Both the position numbers and the translations under genes were made by a program. Source: Peribacillus saganii (lineage in GTDB: Bacteria; Bacillota; Bacilli; Bacillales; DSM-1321). From it: DNA of 64,000 bases. This document shows, one piece after another, positions 43,006-52,247 of this stretch. The notes beneath the pieces were generated by a model that was not told the DNA's origin, did not search any database, and was given only the letters and a program-made list of their open reading frames with translations. The stretch covers positions 1 to 64,000 of the forward strand of contig NZ_QVTE01000030.1 in the NCBI RefSeq assembly GCF_003429095.1, given 5' to 3'. Position 1 is the stretch's first letter; every line of letters starts with the position of its first letter.

Positions 43006-44982
43006 ATGAAGTTAGTTGTTAAAAACACGATCGTTATCAGTTTACTAATTACAATATCCATGATAAGTATTTCTGCATTTGGATATATGAAAGCAAAAGA
43101 CTTTCTATATGAAAGATTTCAAGATCAAGCATATAGTGAACTTGAATCAGTAAAAGCGAATATAGATATATGGATAAAAGGTAAACAAGAAACAATGGAA
43201 TACATAGCTGAAGCGGATGAATTAAAAATGAGCAATTTTAATAAAGCAGACGCTTTAAATGCCAGAATAGCAAAAAGAATGGATAATCCGGATGCTTTCG
43301 GCTTTATGAGTGCTGATGGATTTCTATATTTGGGCGGAAATACAATTCCGGCTAGTCATTATGAACACTATAAAGGCGGTATGGAAAAACTTACTAAAAC
43401 ATATAATCCCGTTCCTTCGGCATCCCCGGGGTTAAATGGAACACCAATCGTACTATCTTCATCGCCCGTATATGGCGATAGCGGAAAAGTTGTCGGAGTG
43501 GCATCAAGTGGCAGCCCAATCGAAAGTCTAATAAATATCATCACTAACATAAAATTAGGAGATAGTGGCTATGTCACCGTCTTTACGAACGATGGCACGA
43601 TTGTTGCAGGTCAAAATAAAGAGGATACTCTTAATAAGAAAATTTCAGATTATAAAAATAGTGATTTAGATCAATTGGTTGTAAAAAGTATCAGTGGTAA
43701 AACAGGCGTAATCGAAACAAATTTTAATGGCGAAGACAGTTTAATATTTTTTAGTAAAGCAAAAGAAATGGATTGGGGCATTATGATTTCCGTTCCAACC
43801 AGTGAAGCTTTTGCAGATGCAAACTCCCTATTAAATTACTTTGTTATCATTACAGTTGTGGTTATTCTGGTAAGTGCAATTATCAGTTATATTATTAATT
43901 TCAGATCGTTAAAACCAATAAAAGAAGTTACTGATAAAATAGAAGAATTAGCAAATAACGAGGGCGATTTAACTCAAAGATTAAATATTAAGAGACAAGA
44001 TGAAGTTGGGAAATTAGCAGCAAGCTTTAATTCATTACTGGATAGTTTGCAGAATTTAATTGGTGATATTCTTCATAAAGGAGAAGTTGTTACAGAAAAC
44101 ACTTCAGTCCTATCAGAACATGCTGAGGAAATGGTTCAATTATCTGGTGTGGTTACAAAGAATGTTCAAGTTGCAGCTGGAATATCTACGGAACAAGAAA
44201 ATGGAAATAAAAAGAATTTAGAATCCATTAATCTGATTATGGAAAGTGTAGCAGAGATTAAAGATCATTCATTATTAGTCTCCGAGAAAACAAAGAATTC
44301 TTACAAAGAAGTTAAGAAAGCGAACGAGGAAGTTATTTCATTGTTAACTCAAATGTCTCAAATACAGGACTCTGTCCGAAATTCATCCGAGATTGTAAGG
44401 AAATTAGGAAATCGTTCATCTGAAATTGGCAATATCGTTGAAATGATTACTAAAATCTCAGAACAAACCAATTTACTTTCATTAAATGCTTCTATTGAGG
44501 CAGCTAGAGCTGGCGAGCATGGAAAAGGATTTGCTGTTGTCGCGAACGAAGTGAAAAAGTTAGCGGAGGAATCTGCTCAATCGGCTAAACAAATTTCCGA
44601 GCTTATTGATGAGATACAAGCGGAAACTTCTAATGCGGTTGTGGAGATGGAATCTGGAACAGGCCGATTTGGCAATGGTATGTCAAAATTAAAGGATGTA
44701 ACCGGAAGTTTACAAGGTGTGTATCATTCATCTAAAGAATCTTCGAATGAAGTAGATAAGATATTTATAGAAATTGAGAACCTGCTTTCTAAGGTAGAAG
44801 ATGTGGAACGAGTAATCAATGAAAATTCACAGAAATCTATAGAATCAACTACATATATTCGTGAGGTCGCATCTTCTGCAGAAGAGCAGTTATTTTCTAT
44901 ACAGGATATTACATCTTCCATTGAAAAAACTGCACAATTCGCTGAAGAATTGAGTGATTTATTGAAACGATTCAAGATATAA
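43006..44982 (+). CDS. Transmembrane methyl-accepting chemotaxis protein
   Basis: The 658-residue receptor has a first helix at about residues 6-28, an extracellular dCache-type sensor ([49 protein letters not shown]), and a second helix at about 278-300. HAMP follows ([20 protein letters not shown] with GDLTQRL), then a long signalling coiled coil with tip [20 protein letters not shown] and [13 protein letters not shown]. The ATG at 43006 has GGAGAGTGG upstream. Its leader carries a c-di-GMP-I riboswitch, so receptor production is tied to the motile/sessile switch. Confidence 0.93.
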   Translation: MKLVVKNTIVISLLITISMISISAFGYMKAKDFLYERFQDQAYSELESVKANIDIWIKGKQETMEYIAEADELKMSNFNKADALNARIAKRMDNPDAFGFMSADGFLYLGGNTIPASHYEHYKGGMEKLTKTYNPVPSASPGLNGTPIVLSSSPVYGDSGKVVGVASSGSPIESLINIITNIKLGDSGYVTVFTNDGTIVAGQNKEDTLNKKISDYKNSDLDQLVVKSISGKTGVIETNFNGEDSLIFFSKAKEMDWGIMISVPTSEAFADANSLLNYFVIITVVVILVSAIISYIINFRSLKPIKEVTDKIEELANNEGDLTQRLNIKRQDEVGKLAASFNSLLDSLQNLIGDILHKGEVVTENTSVLSEHAEEMVQLSGVVTKNVQVAAGISTEQENGNKKNLESINLIMESVAEIKDHSLLVSEKTKNSYKEVKKANEEVISLLTQMSQIQDSVRNSSEIVRKLGNRSSEIGNIVEMITKISEQTNLLSLNASIEAARAGEHGKGFAVVANEVKKLAEESAQSAKQISELIDEIQAETSNAVVEMESGTGRFGNGMSKLKDVTGSLQGVYHSSKESSNEVDKIFIEIENLLSKVEDVERVINENSQKSIESTTYIREVASSAEEQLFSIQDITSSIEKTAQFAEELSDLLKRFKI

Positions 44983-45099
44983 GTAAAAAAAGATAATCAC
45001 TATTGAATTGCACAATGTGGTGAATAGTACCTGAAACGGACTGAATCATTTAATACTGCGATAATCAAACATGAACAAAATGCTTGTTAATCGGTAGGC

Positions 45100-45149
45100 A
45101 AAAAGACAAGGAGTAGAACAGATTTCCTTTCTGCTCCGGTGTCTTTGCT
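45100..45149 (+). terminator. Terminator after the chemoreceptor
   Basis: AAAGACAAGGAGTAGAA and TTCTGCTCCGGTGTCTTT pair around CAGATTTCCT. The T run is short, so it is a moderate terminator. Confidence 0.65.
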
Positions 45150-45383
45150 GAATAATTTCATGCATAAACCACCTTATCGAACTTCCTTCTCTATTGAAGT
45201 TCCTTCAACTGGTTTAAAATGGTCTTCTGCCATTTATCCACTACTTAATACGCACCCACTTATATTTCTTTATCCTTTTTATTAATATTATGATATAATA
45301 AAATGTGAAAAAGAATAAGGTACCAACGTGAATATATTCGCTCATACTATTACAATTGAATAACTAACACGCGATGAATGTTA
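45150..45383. other. Intergenic; promoter of the glycine-riboswitch transcript expected here
   Basis: Nothing coding is seen. TATGATATAATAAAATG near 45287-45303 is a strong -10-like region with an unclear -35. It would start transcription about 80-90 bases before the aptamer. Confidence 0.4.
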
Positions 45384-45478
45384 GGGGTAAAACTCTAGCA
45401 GGAGCAGTTTCTGGAGAGATCGCAAATCTTTGCGACGCCGAAGGGTTCACAATCTCAGGCAAAAGGACAGGAGTAAAC
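45384..45478 (+). ncRNA. Glycine riboswitch
   Basis: CTGGAGAGATCGCAAATCTT, GACGCCGAAGGGTTCACAA and TCTCAGGCAAAAGGACAG are the hallmark blocks of the glycine (gcvT) aptamer: GGAGAGA, GCCGAAGG and CTCAGGCAAAAGGACAG. Only one full aptamer is seen. TCTAGCAGGAGCAG just upstream could be part of a ghost aptamer or of P1. A terminator (45540-45569) and an amino acid permease gene follow, so glycine controls a transporter here rather than the cleavage system. Confidence 0.88.
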
Positions 45479-45539
45479 AACAATGCGATTTGTTATTCTA
45501 TGAGGATAATAAAGCGTTATTTTTTATTCTTGACTTTTA

Positions 45540-45569
45540 AGAGATTGGAGCACTCCAATCTCTTTTTTT
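45540..45569 (+). terminator. Glycine-riboswitch terminator
   Basis: AGAGATTGGAG and CTCCAATCTCT form a perfect 11-bp stem with a CA-containing loop and seven T residues, between the aptamer and the permease gene. Confidence 0.92.
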
Positions 45570-45625
45570 GTGTTTAAAAAAGCATTATATGCAAAGTTTA
45601 ATAATTCAACATGGGGGAATGTTAC

Positions 45626-46972
45626 GTGGCGCAGCAAGAGTTAAGACGGGATTTGAAAAATAGACACGTACAATTAATAGCCATTGGCGGAACGATTGGC
45701 ACAGGTTTGTTTTTAGGTTCAGGTAAGGCTATACAATTAGCAGGTCCATCTATTATACTGGCTTATTTAATAATAGGGATGGCAGTGTTTTTTGTTATGA
45801 GGGCATTAGGAGAGCTCCTTCTATCCAATTCAGGTTATCAATCGTTTACGGACTTTGCTGTAGATTATATTGGGCCTTGGGCAGGATTTGTTACAGGCTG
45901 GACTTATTGGTTTTGCTGGATAATGGTGGCAATGGCCGATATAATAGCGGTTGGTGTTTATGTGCAATATTGGTTTGATATCCCCCAATGGATACCCGCT
46001 TTAATCTGTTTAGTCATTTTATTGGGGCTGAATTTACTTACAGTTAAGCTTTTTGGAGAGTTAGAGTTTTGGTTTGCCTTAATTAAGGTAATTACGATTC
46101 TTGCTTTAATCATTTTGGGTACGATTTTGCTAGTCATTGGGTTCCAAACAGATACGGGAGCTGTTTCTGTACAAAACCTATGGGAATATGGCGGTCTATT
46201 TCCGAATGGGGCATCTGGCTTTTTACTTTCATTTCAAATGGTTGTATTTGCCTATGTCGGCGTAGAATTAGTAGGAGTATCTGCAGCGGAAACAGCCAAC
46301 CCACAAAAAAACATACCATCTGCTATTAATAAAATTCCTATGAGAATTCTATTTTTCTATGTGGGGGCCCTTTTCGTCATTCTATGTATTAATCCGTGGA
46401 ATCAATTAAATGCATCTAGCAGTCCGTTCGTTCAGGTGTTTGGCTTAGTGGGTATTCCAGTAGCAGCAGGGATTATCAATTTTGTTGTCTTAACATCAGC
46501 TGCGTCAGCCTGTAATAGTGGATTGTTTTCAACGAGCAGAATTTTATTTAATTTAGGCAGTCATAAGCAGGGACCGGCTAAACTTGCTAAATTAAATAAA
46601 AATCATGTGCCGAGTAACGCTTTGCTTACATCAACGGTTGTCGTTTCAATTGGAGCTTTTTTAAGCAAACTTATACCTGAACAAGCTTTTGGCATTGTGA
46701 CGACCATAAGCGCGATTTGTTTTATTTGGGTTTGGGGTATAATCTTAATTTCTCATATCCGATATACCAAATTACGCCCGGATTTACGAAAAAAATCAAC
46801 TTTTAAAGCGCCATTGACGCCCTTTATGAATTATGTAGTATTAGCGTTATTTGTATTCATTTTAATTATTATGTTATACGCTGAAGCAACTCGTTTATCT
46901 GTATTAATGACACCTTTATGGTTTGCGCTTTTATTCGTATTGTATTTATTTAGGAGGAAAAATAGTAATTAA
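45626..46972 (+). CDS. Amino acid permease, probable glycine/alanine carrier
   Basis: This is an APC-superfamily (AAT family) permease of 448 residues with 12 expected helices. It begins with the family signature HVQLIAIGGTIGTGLFLGSG. ETANPQKNIPSAI and SACNSGLFSTSRIL are conserved loops. I chose the GTG at 45626, 7 bases after GGGGGA; an ATG at 45611 overlaps that site. The glycine riboswitch upstream makes glycine, and perhaps alanine or serine, the likely substrate, as for CycA. Direction (import or export) cannot be read from sequence, though AAT carriers are normally proton-coupled importers. Confidence 0.87.
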   Translation: MAQQELRRDLKNRHVQLIAIGGTIGTGLFLGSGKAIQLAGPSIILAYLIIGMAVFFVMRALGELLLSNSGYQSFTDFAVDYIGPWAGFVTGWTYWFCWIMVAMADIIAVGVYVQYWFDIPQWIPALICLVILLGLNLLTVKLFGELEFWFALIKVITILALIILGTILLVIGFQTDTGAVSVQNLWEYGGLFPNGASGFLLSFQMVVFAYVGVELVGVSAAETANPQKNIPSAINKIPMRILFFYVGALFVILCINPWNQLNASSSPFVQVFGLVGIPVAAGIINFVVLTSAASACNSGLFSTSRILFNLGSHKQGPAKLAKLNKNHVPSNALLTSTVVVSIGAFLSKLIPEQAFGIVTTISAICFIWVWGIILISHIRYTKLRPDLRKKSTFKAPLTPFMNYVVLALFVFILIIMLYAEATRLSVLMTPLWFALLFVLYLFRRKNSN

Positions 46973-47117
46973 TATTTCCCTAAAGCAATCTTATATATAG
47001 ACGGCAGTATGGAATACAGTAAAGGGGCATGGAGCCAGGTTCAATATTCAAAATTTTTTTAGGTTTATCAAAGTATCCATCTGCACTAGAAGAGTCAGTC
47101 GCGAAGTTTATACAAAC
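46973..47117. other. Intergenic after the permease
   Basis: No gene seen. Minus-strand frames here have no ribosome sites. Confidence 0.35.
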
Positions 47118-47164
47118 AAAGAAGCAGGAACCCGATATTAAGGGGTTACCTGCTTCTTTTTTAT
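47118..47164 (+). terminator. Terminator
   Basis: GAAGCAGG, an inner AACCC/GGGGTT pair, and CCTGCTTC form a long stem followed by TTTTTT. It lies about 145 bases after the permease gene. Confidence 0.85.
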
Positions 47165-47192
47165 AAGATGAGAAAGTATAGCTTTTTAACAA

Positions 47193-47332
47193 GTCCAGAT
47201 GTCTAGCTCCAGCGCCCAGCCCCTCGAGTTCATAATCCAATCGCTTCGGAAGGCAAAAGCGCCTTCTGTCAGCGTTTGTCTTATGTTATCGGGGCTGCCC
47301 AGAGCGCTTGCGCTTCACTTAATTGTGGGAAG
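47193..47332 (+). repeat. Dispersed repeat copy
   Basis: CCAGATGTCTAGCTCCAGCG, CCCAGCCCCTCGAG, CCAATCGCTTCGGAAGGC, GCGCCTTCTGTCAGCG and CTTGTCTTATG match the left half of the 56.7 and 57.1 kb elements, and GCGCTTGCGCTT the right end, with the central hairpins deleted. The flank AAGTATAGCTTTTTAACAAGT is also shared with the 56.93 kb junction. Confidence 0.8.
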
Positions 47333-47589
47333 GTGACCTTTTCCTGGATCATAATCAAGAAGTATTGACCGGAAAGGTTTTATGTACTGTTGAGGCAATA
47401 TTTTGTACTAAATATTATAAAAATTTTTTAGCGAAGAAAAGGGAAAACAACATTTAATTAAATTTACTATTGAAGTCGTAAACAGTTCAAAGTAACAACT
47501 GACATTCCGATATAAGTCAAGATATTTTAAAAAAAATGCCGGAAACAGTAAAATAGTATTAGGGATATCAGCTCAGAGGAGTGGCGGCA

Positions 47590-47937
47590 ATGGATATAAA
47601 ACTAATTGTAGGTCAAAATGTGAAGAAACTAAGGGAATACCATAATATGTCTCAAGAAGAATTGGCAAGACTTCTTAATCTCTCCCGTTCTTCTGTGGTT
47701 AATATCGAGAATGGGAGACAGAATACTAGCTTAGAAAGTTTACGAGAGCTGTCCACGGTTTTCAAAGTACCTGTAACTACTTTTTTCGATGGTGTAGAGG
47801 ATGAGGAACAAGCTACATTAATATCTGATATAAATAGGAAATTTAAAAAATTAGAACTAAGATATAACAAATTAAGTAAAAAGCATCAAAAATTAATTAA
47901 AACCCTATCTGAATTGATAGAAACAGAAGTTGATTGA
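47590..47937 (+). CDS. XRE-family transcriptional regulator
   Basis: The 115-residue protein has an N-terminal Cro/C1-type helix-turn-helix (VGQNVKKLREYHNMSQEELA, LLNLSRSSVVNIENGRQNTS) and a Lys-rich helical C-terminal half likely to mediate dimerisation (IETEVD end). The ATG at 47590 follows GAGGAG; the GTG at 47581 lies within that site. It stands alone with no partner toxin or phage gene, so its target is unknown. Such regulators often mark decayed mobile elements, and a recombinase fragment lies 6.5 kb upstream. Confidence 0.78.
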   Translation: MDIKLIVGQNVKKLREYHNMSQEELARLLNLSRSSVVNIENGRQNTSLESLRELSTVFKVPVTTFFDGVEDEEQATLISDINRKFKKLELRYNKLSKKHQKLIKTLSELIETEVD

Positions 47938-48071
47938 TGCGTTGATTTTAGAAAAAATTTGATAATAAGCCCTTTTAAAAGTGTTGGTTTATTTATTTAA
48001 ATACATTGTAAATCAAACAAAATCCCAAAGGCGAATGGATCATAGATTAAAAAAATCTATAGTCTTTTTTA

Positions 48072-48233
48072 TATTCTTTCTTGGGTGATCATGAAAACCT
48101 GTTTAGTAAAGGAAATAGTTTAGCATGTCATGGAAGAGAAGGTGCTGATGGTCACAGTGGTCCTAATCCGGAAGAACAGATAAATAATGTAGCCGATTAT
48201 TTAACAGAGGTATTAGCTGAAAAGCAGAAATAA
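48072..48233 (+). pseudogene. Cytochrome c fragment
   Basis: The frame ending at the TAA at 48231 reads LGDHENLFSKGNSLACHGRE, then GADGHSGPN and EEQINNVADYLTEVLAEKQK. This resembles the heme-binding segment and final helix of small class I cytochromes c (c-551 type). The heme motif CxxCH appears as SLACH, so the first Cys is Ser. There is no signal peptide or start codon. I read it as a remnant. Confidence 0.5.
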
Positions 48234-48336
48234 GCACTTTCTTTCAAGCTATATAAAAAACAGAACCGGCTTGTCACGTAGAATCACAGAAGTCACTTGC
48301 ATAAATATATGAGGTTATGAGAAATCGTAACGGTGA

Positions 48337-48366
48337 AGAGACCTTCAGTAAAATGAAGGTCTTTCG
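48337..48366. terminator. Hairpin, possible terminator
   Basis: AGACCTTCA and TGAAGGTCT pair around GTAAAA, followed by TTC only. Weak T run. It may serve the MFS gene ending on the minus strand, where the A/G-rich sequence gives a modest U tract. Confidence 0.45.
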
Positions 48367-48433
48367 GAGGAAATTGTTGATCGTCCGTTGCGTGCAAGAC
48401 GAGAAAAGCTCTATCTAGCGTCAATTAATGCTT

Positions 48434-49837
48434 TCAGCGTTTTTCCATCACATTTATTAACACCATTTTTCCATTTTGAGAAACATCCAGTCGATCAAAA
48501 CTGCCGTATTTTTCTTGAACAAATAAAAGTGCAATACACCCAAGGATGCTTGGAATGGCAAAGGCCATAAATGCGCTTTGTGGCGCAAAGTTGGCTGCGA
48601 GAAGCAAACCGATGATAATTGGAGCAAGGATCGCCCCAATCCGTCCAACACCAACAGCTACCCCAACTCCTGTTGCACGTGTCTCTTTCGGATAAAACTC
48701 AGAGATATACGGATTCGCGAGATTTTGCGTTCCACCTGTGCAGGCGCCGCCAACGGCGATCAATACATACAGCAGCAGTGAATTGGTCGTAATGCTGAGT
48801 GCAATGAAGCAAATCGCACCAAGCAAATACATCGAAACAAGTACTTTTCGATGGCCGATTCGGTCAACCAAATAACCACCGAGCAAGGATCCTACTATCT
48901 GTCCAATCGCCAAAACGAGACTGAATGAGAGACTGGAAGTTAATCCGTAGCCGGACTCCTGCATGATTTTTGGCAGCCATGTATTTAACCCATATATCAT
49001 CAGCAGACAGCTGAATACCATGATCCAAAATGCGAATGTACTGACGGCGCGGTTATTCGCAAACAACTTCTTTACTGGAAAGCCTTTCGCACTTTCTTTG
49101 GCATTTGTATATTCATAATCATCTGTTTCTTTGTAATTTCCACTAGGGTCTACTTGATTTAATATTTTTGCCAGTTTGTCTCCCTGTTTATGAAGAATGT
49201 AATAGGAAAGAGATTCAGGAAATTTTTTAAGAAAGACCGGCAATGTAAACAGTGGAATAATTCCCAGCCAGTACAAAACTCTCCATCCGAAGTCTTCCAT
49301 GATGTACATCCCAATCAGTGAAGCTAGGATGGTTCCCACTGAATAGCCGCAGTACATGGTCGCTACAATGAGAGCCCGGTTTTTTTTGGGGGAATATTCC
49401 GTCATTAAAGAAATGACGTTTGGCATAAGGCCACCCATCCCAAGGGCAGCTATAAAGCGCATAACAGTAAAAATCGTTATTGTTGATGCCAGTCCGGCTA
49501 ACAAAGAAAACACACTGAACAAAAACATGCAAATAGCCAAAACTTTTTTGCGACCTATCATATCGGCTAGCGGGCCAAATACAAACGCACCGACCATCAT
49601 TCCTACCAGTGTATAGCTGCCGACGGCCCCTGCTTCAACAAGAGTTAAACTGAACTCCTCCATCATCAATGGCAATCCTACCCCATACATTGCAATATCA
49701 AAACCGTCGAATCCAATCGCGTATACACACCATAAAAAAACCAACAAATGAAAACGGCCAAACTTACTGGCAGCCATTACTTCAGAAGCATTAATTTTAC
49801 GCACTTTAAATGCAGATGGTTTTGCATTGGTTGTCAT
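48434..49837 (-). CDS. MFS transporter, aromatic acid:H+ symporter-like
   Basis: The 467-residue major facilitator has 12 expected helices. The DGFDIAMYGVGLPLMMEEFS segment in helix 1, the loop 2-3 motif GPLADMIGRKKVL and the repeated GGYLVDRIGHRKVL are typical of the AAHS family (PcaK/BenK-like), which imports aromatic or related carboxylates. It lies directly downstream of a LysR gene on the same strand. The intergenic region has repeated GATATAGC motifs that could be the LysR binding site. Substrate is inferred only by family. Confidence 0.82.
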   Translation of the reverse strand: MTTNAKPSAFKVRKINASEVMAASKFGRFHLLVFLWCVYAIGFDGFDIAMYGVGLPLMMEEFSLTLVEAGAVGSYTLVGMMVGAFVFGPLADMIGRKKVLAICMFLFSVFSLLAGLASTITIFTVMRFIAALGMGGLMPNVISLMTEYSPKKNRALIVATMYCGYSVGTILASLIGMYIMEDFGWRVLYWLGIIPLFTLPVFLKKFPESLSYYILHKQGDKLAKILNQVDPSGNYKETDDYEYTNAKESAKGFPVKKLFANNRAVSTFAFWIMVFSCLLMIYGLNTWLPKIMQESGYGLTSSLSFSLVLAIGQIVGSLLGGYLVDRIGHRKVLVSMYLLGAICFIALSITTNSLLLYVLIAVGGACTGGTQNLANPYISEFYPKETRATGVGVAVGVGRIGAILAPIIIGLLLAANFAPQSAFMAFAIPSILGCIALLFVQEKYGSFDRLDVSQNGKMVLINVMEKR

Positions 49838-49890
49838 TGTTTACTCTCCCTTGCTATGTAGATTGTGTATGTATCATAGCACGGGAAATA

Positions 49891-49943
49891 AGATATAGCG
49901 TAACTGTTAATATGGATAATCAGATATAGCCAAAAGCTATATC
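49891..49943 (-). promoter_or_regulatory. Repeated GATATAGC motifs, probable LysR operator
   Basis: AGATATAGC occurs at 49891-49899 and 49922-49930, and the second copy forms a perfect palindrome with GCTATATC at 49936-49943 (spacer CAAAA). On the minus strand the motifs lie upstream of a possible TATGAT -10 for the MFS gene. Spacing of one palindrome plus one half-site fits LysR recognition and activation sites. The palindrome overlaps the stop codon of the LysR gene. Confidence 0.55.
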
Positions 49944-50856
49944 AAAGTGCGGCATAATAGTCGATAATTTGCTTTAATTCCTCCAAATAAATATTGGCCA
50001 TTTTGCTTATCCTTGTTTTTTTGTGGACGATCCAGCCGACTGAAATGGTCTCGTCTTCATCAAGCGGCACGGAAACAATGTCAGAACCGTTTAAATCGGA
50101 ACTTAAAATACCGGTGGAAATCGTATAGCCATTCAGCCCAATCAATAGATTAAACAGGGTTGCCCGGTCGCTGACATGAATGCTTTTTTTGCGTGGGATG
50201 GTGCTGAATATTTCTTCTGAGTAATAAAAAGAATTAAACTCACCCTGTTCAAAGGAAAGACGCGGGTAATTTTCTATATCTTCGAGCGTGACCGATGATT
50301 TAGAGGCAAGCGGGTTTTGGGCACTGACAAAAATGTGCGGTTTCGCTTCAAATAGTGGATGGAAGTCCAATCCCTCGTCCTTCATCATTTGCATCATGAC
50401 TTTTTCGTTAAACGAGCTAATATATAAAATGCCGATTTCACTGCGCAGATTTTTCACGTCTTCGATAATTTCATAGGTTCTTGTTTCTCTTAAGGTGAAT
50501 TGATATTCAGGAGCACCATGCTTCTTAATCATTTCGACAAACGCATTGACTGCGAACGCGTAATGCTGGGTGGAAACAGAAAACATCTGCCGGGAAGGTG
50601 CTGCGTTAAAATAACGGCGCTCCATCAGTTCCGTTTGCTCCACCACCTGCCGGGCATATCCAAGAAATTCGGCCCCGTCGGTTGAAAGCGTAATGCCCTT
50701 GGATGTACGGAGAAAAATGTCAAAGCCAAGTTCTTTTTCCAGTTCTTTCACCGCCTTTGATAAACTTGGCTGCGATATATAAAGGCGCCGTGCAGCTTCA
50801 TTAATGGAGCCGCAAAGTACAATTTCAATAACATATTTCAGCTGCTGCAATGTCAT
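49942..50856 (-). CDS. LysR-family transcriptional regulator
   Basis: The 304-residue protein has an N-terminal winged helix (LQQLKYVIEIVLCGSINEAA, RRLYISQPSLSKAVKELEKE) and a LysR substrate-binding domain (EIGILYISSFNEKVM, PLASKSSVTLEDIENYPRLS). AAAGGGGAAA lies before the ATG. It is transcribed ahead of the MFS gene and most likely controls it, with the transported compound or a relative as inducer. The order regulator then target on one strand, rather than divergent, is slightly unusual for LysR pairs. Confidence 0.9.
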   Translation of the reverse strand: MTLQQLKYVIEIVLCGSINEAARRLYISQPSLSKAVKELEKELGFDIFLRTSKGITLSTDGAEFLGYARQVVEQTELMERRYFNAAPSRQMFSVSTQHYAFAVNAFVEMIKKHGAPEYQFTLRETRTYEIIEDVKNLRSEIGILYISSFNEKVMMQMMKDEGLDFHPLFEAKPHIFVSAQNPLASKSSVTLEDIENYPRLSFEQGEFNSFYYSEEIFSTIPRKKSIHVSDRATLFNLLIGLNGYTISTGILSSDLNGSDIVSVPLDEDETISVGWIVHKKTRISKMANIYLEELKQIIDYYAAL

Positions 50857-51111
50857 TTTACTTTCCCCTTTTTTTCTTTAGTATAGATGGAAAACAACAA
50901 AAGGGAAACAGAAAAGGAAATGGAGGTAACATTACGTGTTTGCATTAAAATTAAGTATTAATCATTGGGGAAATTGAATTTATCATATTATCTGTAATTG
51001 ATTTTCCGGGCAACTGAAGGTAAACACCTCGCATCTTTTATGTACGTTCACTATCCAACCCATGTTGTGGTTGCCAAGGTGATTTTAAAAATAAACCCTT
51101 AAAATAATTAA

Positions 51112-52002
51112 TTAAATAATATCCAATGGCATTTTCCTAGTAGGTTTAGGAAATACTTGATCAAGTCTTTTGAGATCTTCTTCAACCAATTCAATCATTG
51201 CTGCTTCAGCATTTGCAAAAACATGTTCTTCTTGAACCGCTTTTGGTATGGCAATGACGCTATTTGAACGTATGGTCCAGGCGAGAGCAATTTGTAGTGG
51301 CTGGGCATTGTATTTGTCAGCAATATCCTGAATAGTTGGATCGCTTAAGAGTTGTCTTCTTAAAGAGCCTCCTTGAGCAAGAGGACTGTAGGCCATGATT
51401 GGCATGTTATGTTCACGATGCCATGGTAAAAGATCGAAGTCGATTCCTCTTGAACCTAAATGGTATAGTACTTCATTTGTCATACTATTTTTTCCATTTG
51501 TAGTGTTCCATAGCTCTTCCATATCAACTGTATCAAAATTGGAGACGCCCCATCTCAAAATTTTCCCTGCTTCGCGTAATTTCTCCATACCTTCAATTGT
51601 TTCCGCTAAAGGAACACTTCCTCTCCAGTGAAGAAGATATAAGTCTAAACGGTCTGTTCCGAGTCGTTTTAAGCTGTTTTCACATGCGTTTGAAATCATA
51701 TCTAAACCTGCATGATGGGGATACACTTTTGAGACTATAAAGACTTCATCTCTGCGTCCTTTAATTGCTTCGCCTACTAAACGTTCAGAATCGCCATTTC
51801 CGTACATTTCAGCAGTGTCAATAAGTGTCATTCCTAAACTTAAGCCGAGCTGTAAGGCTTTAATTTCCTTGTTTCTCTCTTGAGGATTTTCCCCCATGTA
51901 CCATGTTCCTTGTCCTAAACAAGGTAAAGTAGTGCCGTCAGGCAGGGGTACAACACGTTTGGCTAATGTATTTTTAATTTCTTCTATTTTCTTATCATCC
52001 AT
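51112..52002 (-). CDS. Aldo/keto reductase
   Basis: The 296-residue (alpha/beta)8 NADPH-dependent oxidoreductase has the catalytic tetrad pattern: Asp in LIDTAEMYGNGDSE, Tyr in the same AEMYG, Lys in VFIVSKVYP, and His in DLYLLHWRGS. LRWGVSNFD, QIALAWTIRSNSVIAIPKA carry the cofactor region. Physiological substrate unknown; such enzymes reduce diverse aldehydes and ketones. Its reading direction matches the SDR gene upstream, but 245 bases and a terminator separate them. Confidence 0.9.
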   Translation of the reverse strand: MDDKKIEEIKNTLAKRVVPLPDGTTLPCLGQGTWYMGENPQERNKEIKALQLGLSLGMTLIDTAEMYGNGDSERLVGEAIKGRRDEVFIVSKVYPHHAGLDMISNACENSLKRLGTDRLDLYLLHWRGSVPLAETIEGMEKLREAGKILRWGVSNFDTVDMEELWNTTNGKNSMTNEVLYHLGSRGIDFDLLPWHREHNMPIMAYSPLAQGGSLRRQLLSDPTIQDIADKYNAQPLQIALAWTIRSNSVIAIPKAVQEEHVFANAEAAMIELVEEDLKRLDQVFPKPTRKMPLDII

Positions 52003-52149
52003 TAGGTTCAGCCCTTTCTTTTATCTATCTGTGCATAATAGAAGCAGAATGTAACGTCAGATCGTATTAAGTACGCATATTTAGGATTTACGCGGCCCGC
52101 AAAAATATTCTTTGTTGTATGATATCTGGCCATGTAAGTTTCCACTGTA

Positions 52150-52202
52150 ATAAAAAAGATGAGGATGACCCTAAGTTTATGGCAACTTGAGTCATCCTCA
52201 TC
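52150..52202 (-). terminator. Terminator after the SDR gene
   Basis: GATGAGGATGAC (52158-52169) and GTCATCCTCATC (52191-52202) form a perfect 12-bp stem; on the minus strand it is followed by CTTTTTTATT. Confidence 0.88.
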
Positions 52203-52247
52203 ACTTCTTTTGTATACAAATTATGAATTGACTTTGAGATGAATGGA

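Noticed and set aside
45374-45577. 67-residue open frame
   Set aside because: Lies over the glycine riboswitch and its terminator.
46980-47240. Minus-strand 86-residue open frame
   Set aside because: Crosses a terminator and a dispersed repeat; no ribosome site.
48578-48781. Plus-strand frames over the MFS genes
   Set aside because: Antisense shadows of clear transporter genes, without start signals.
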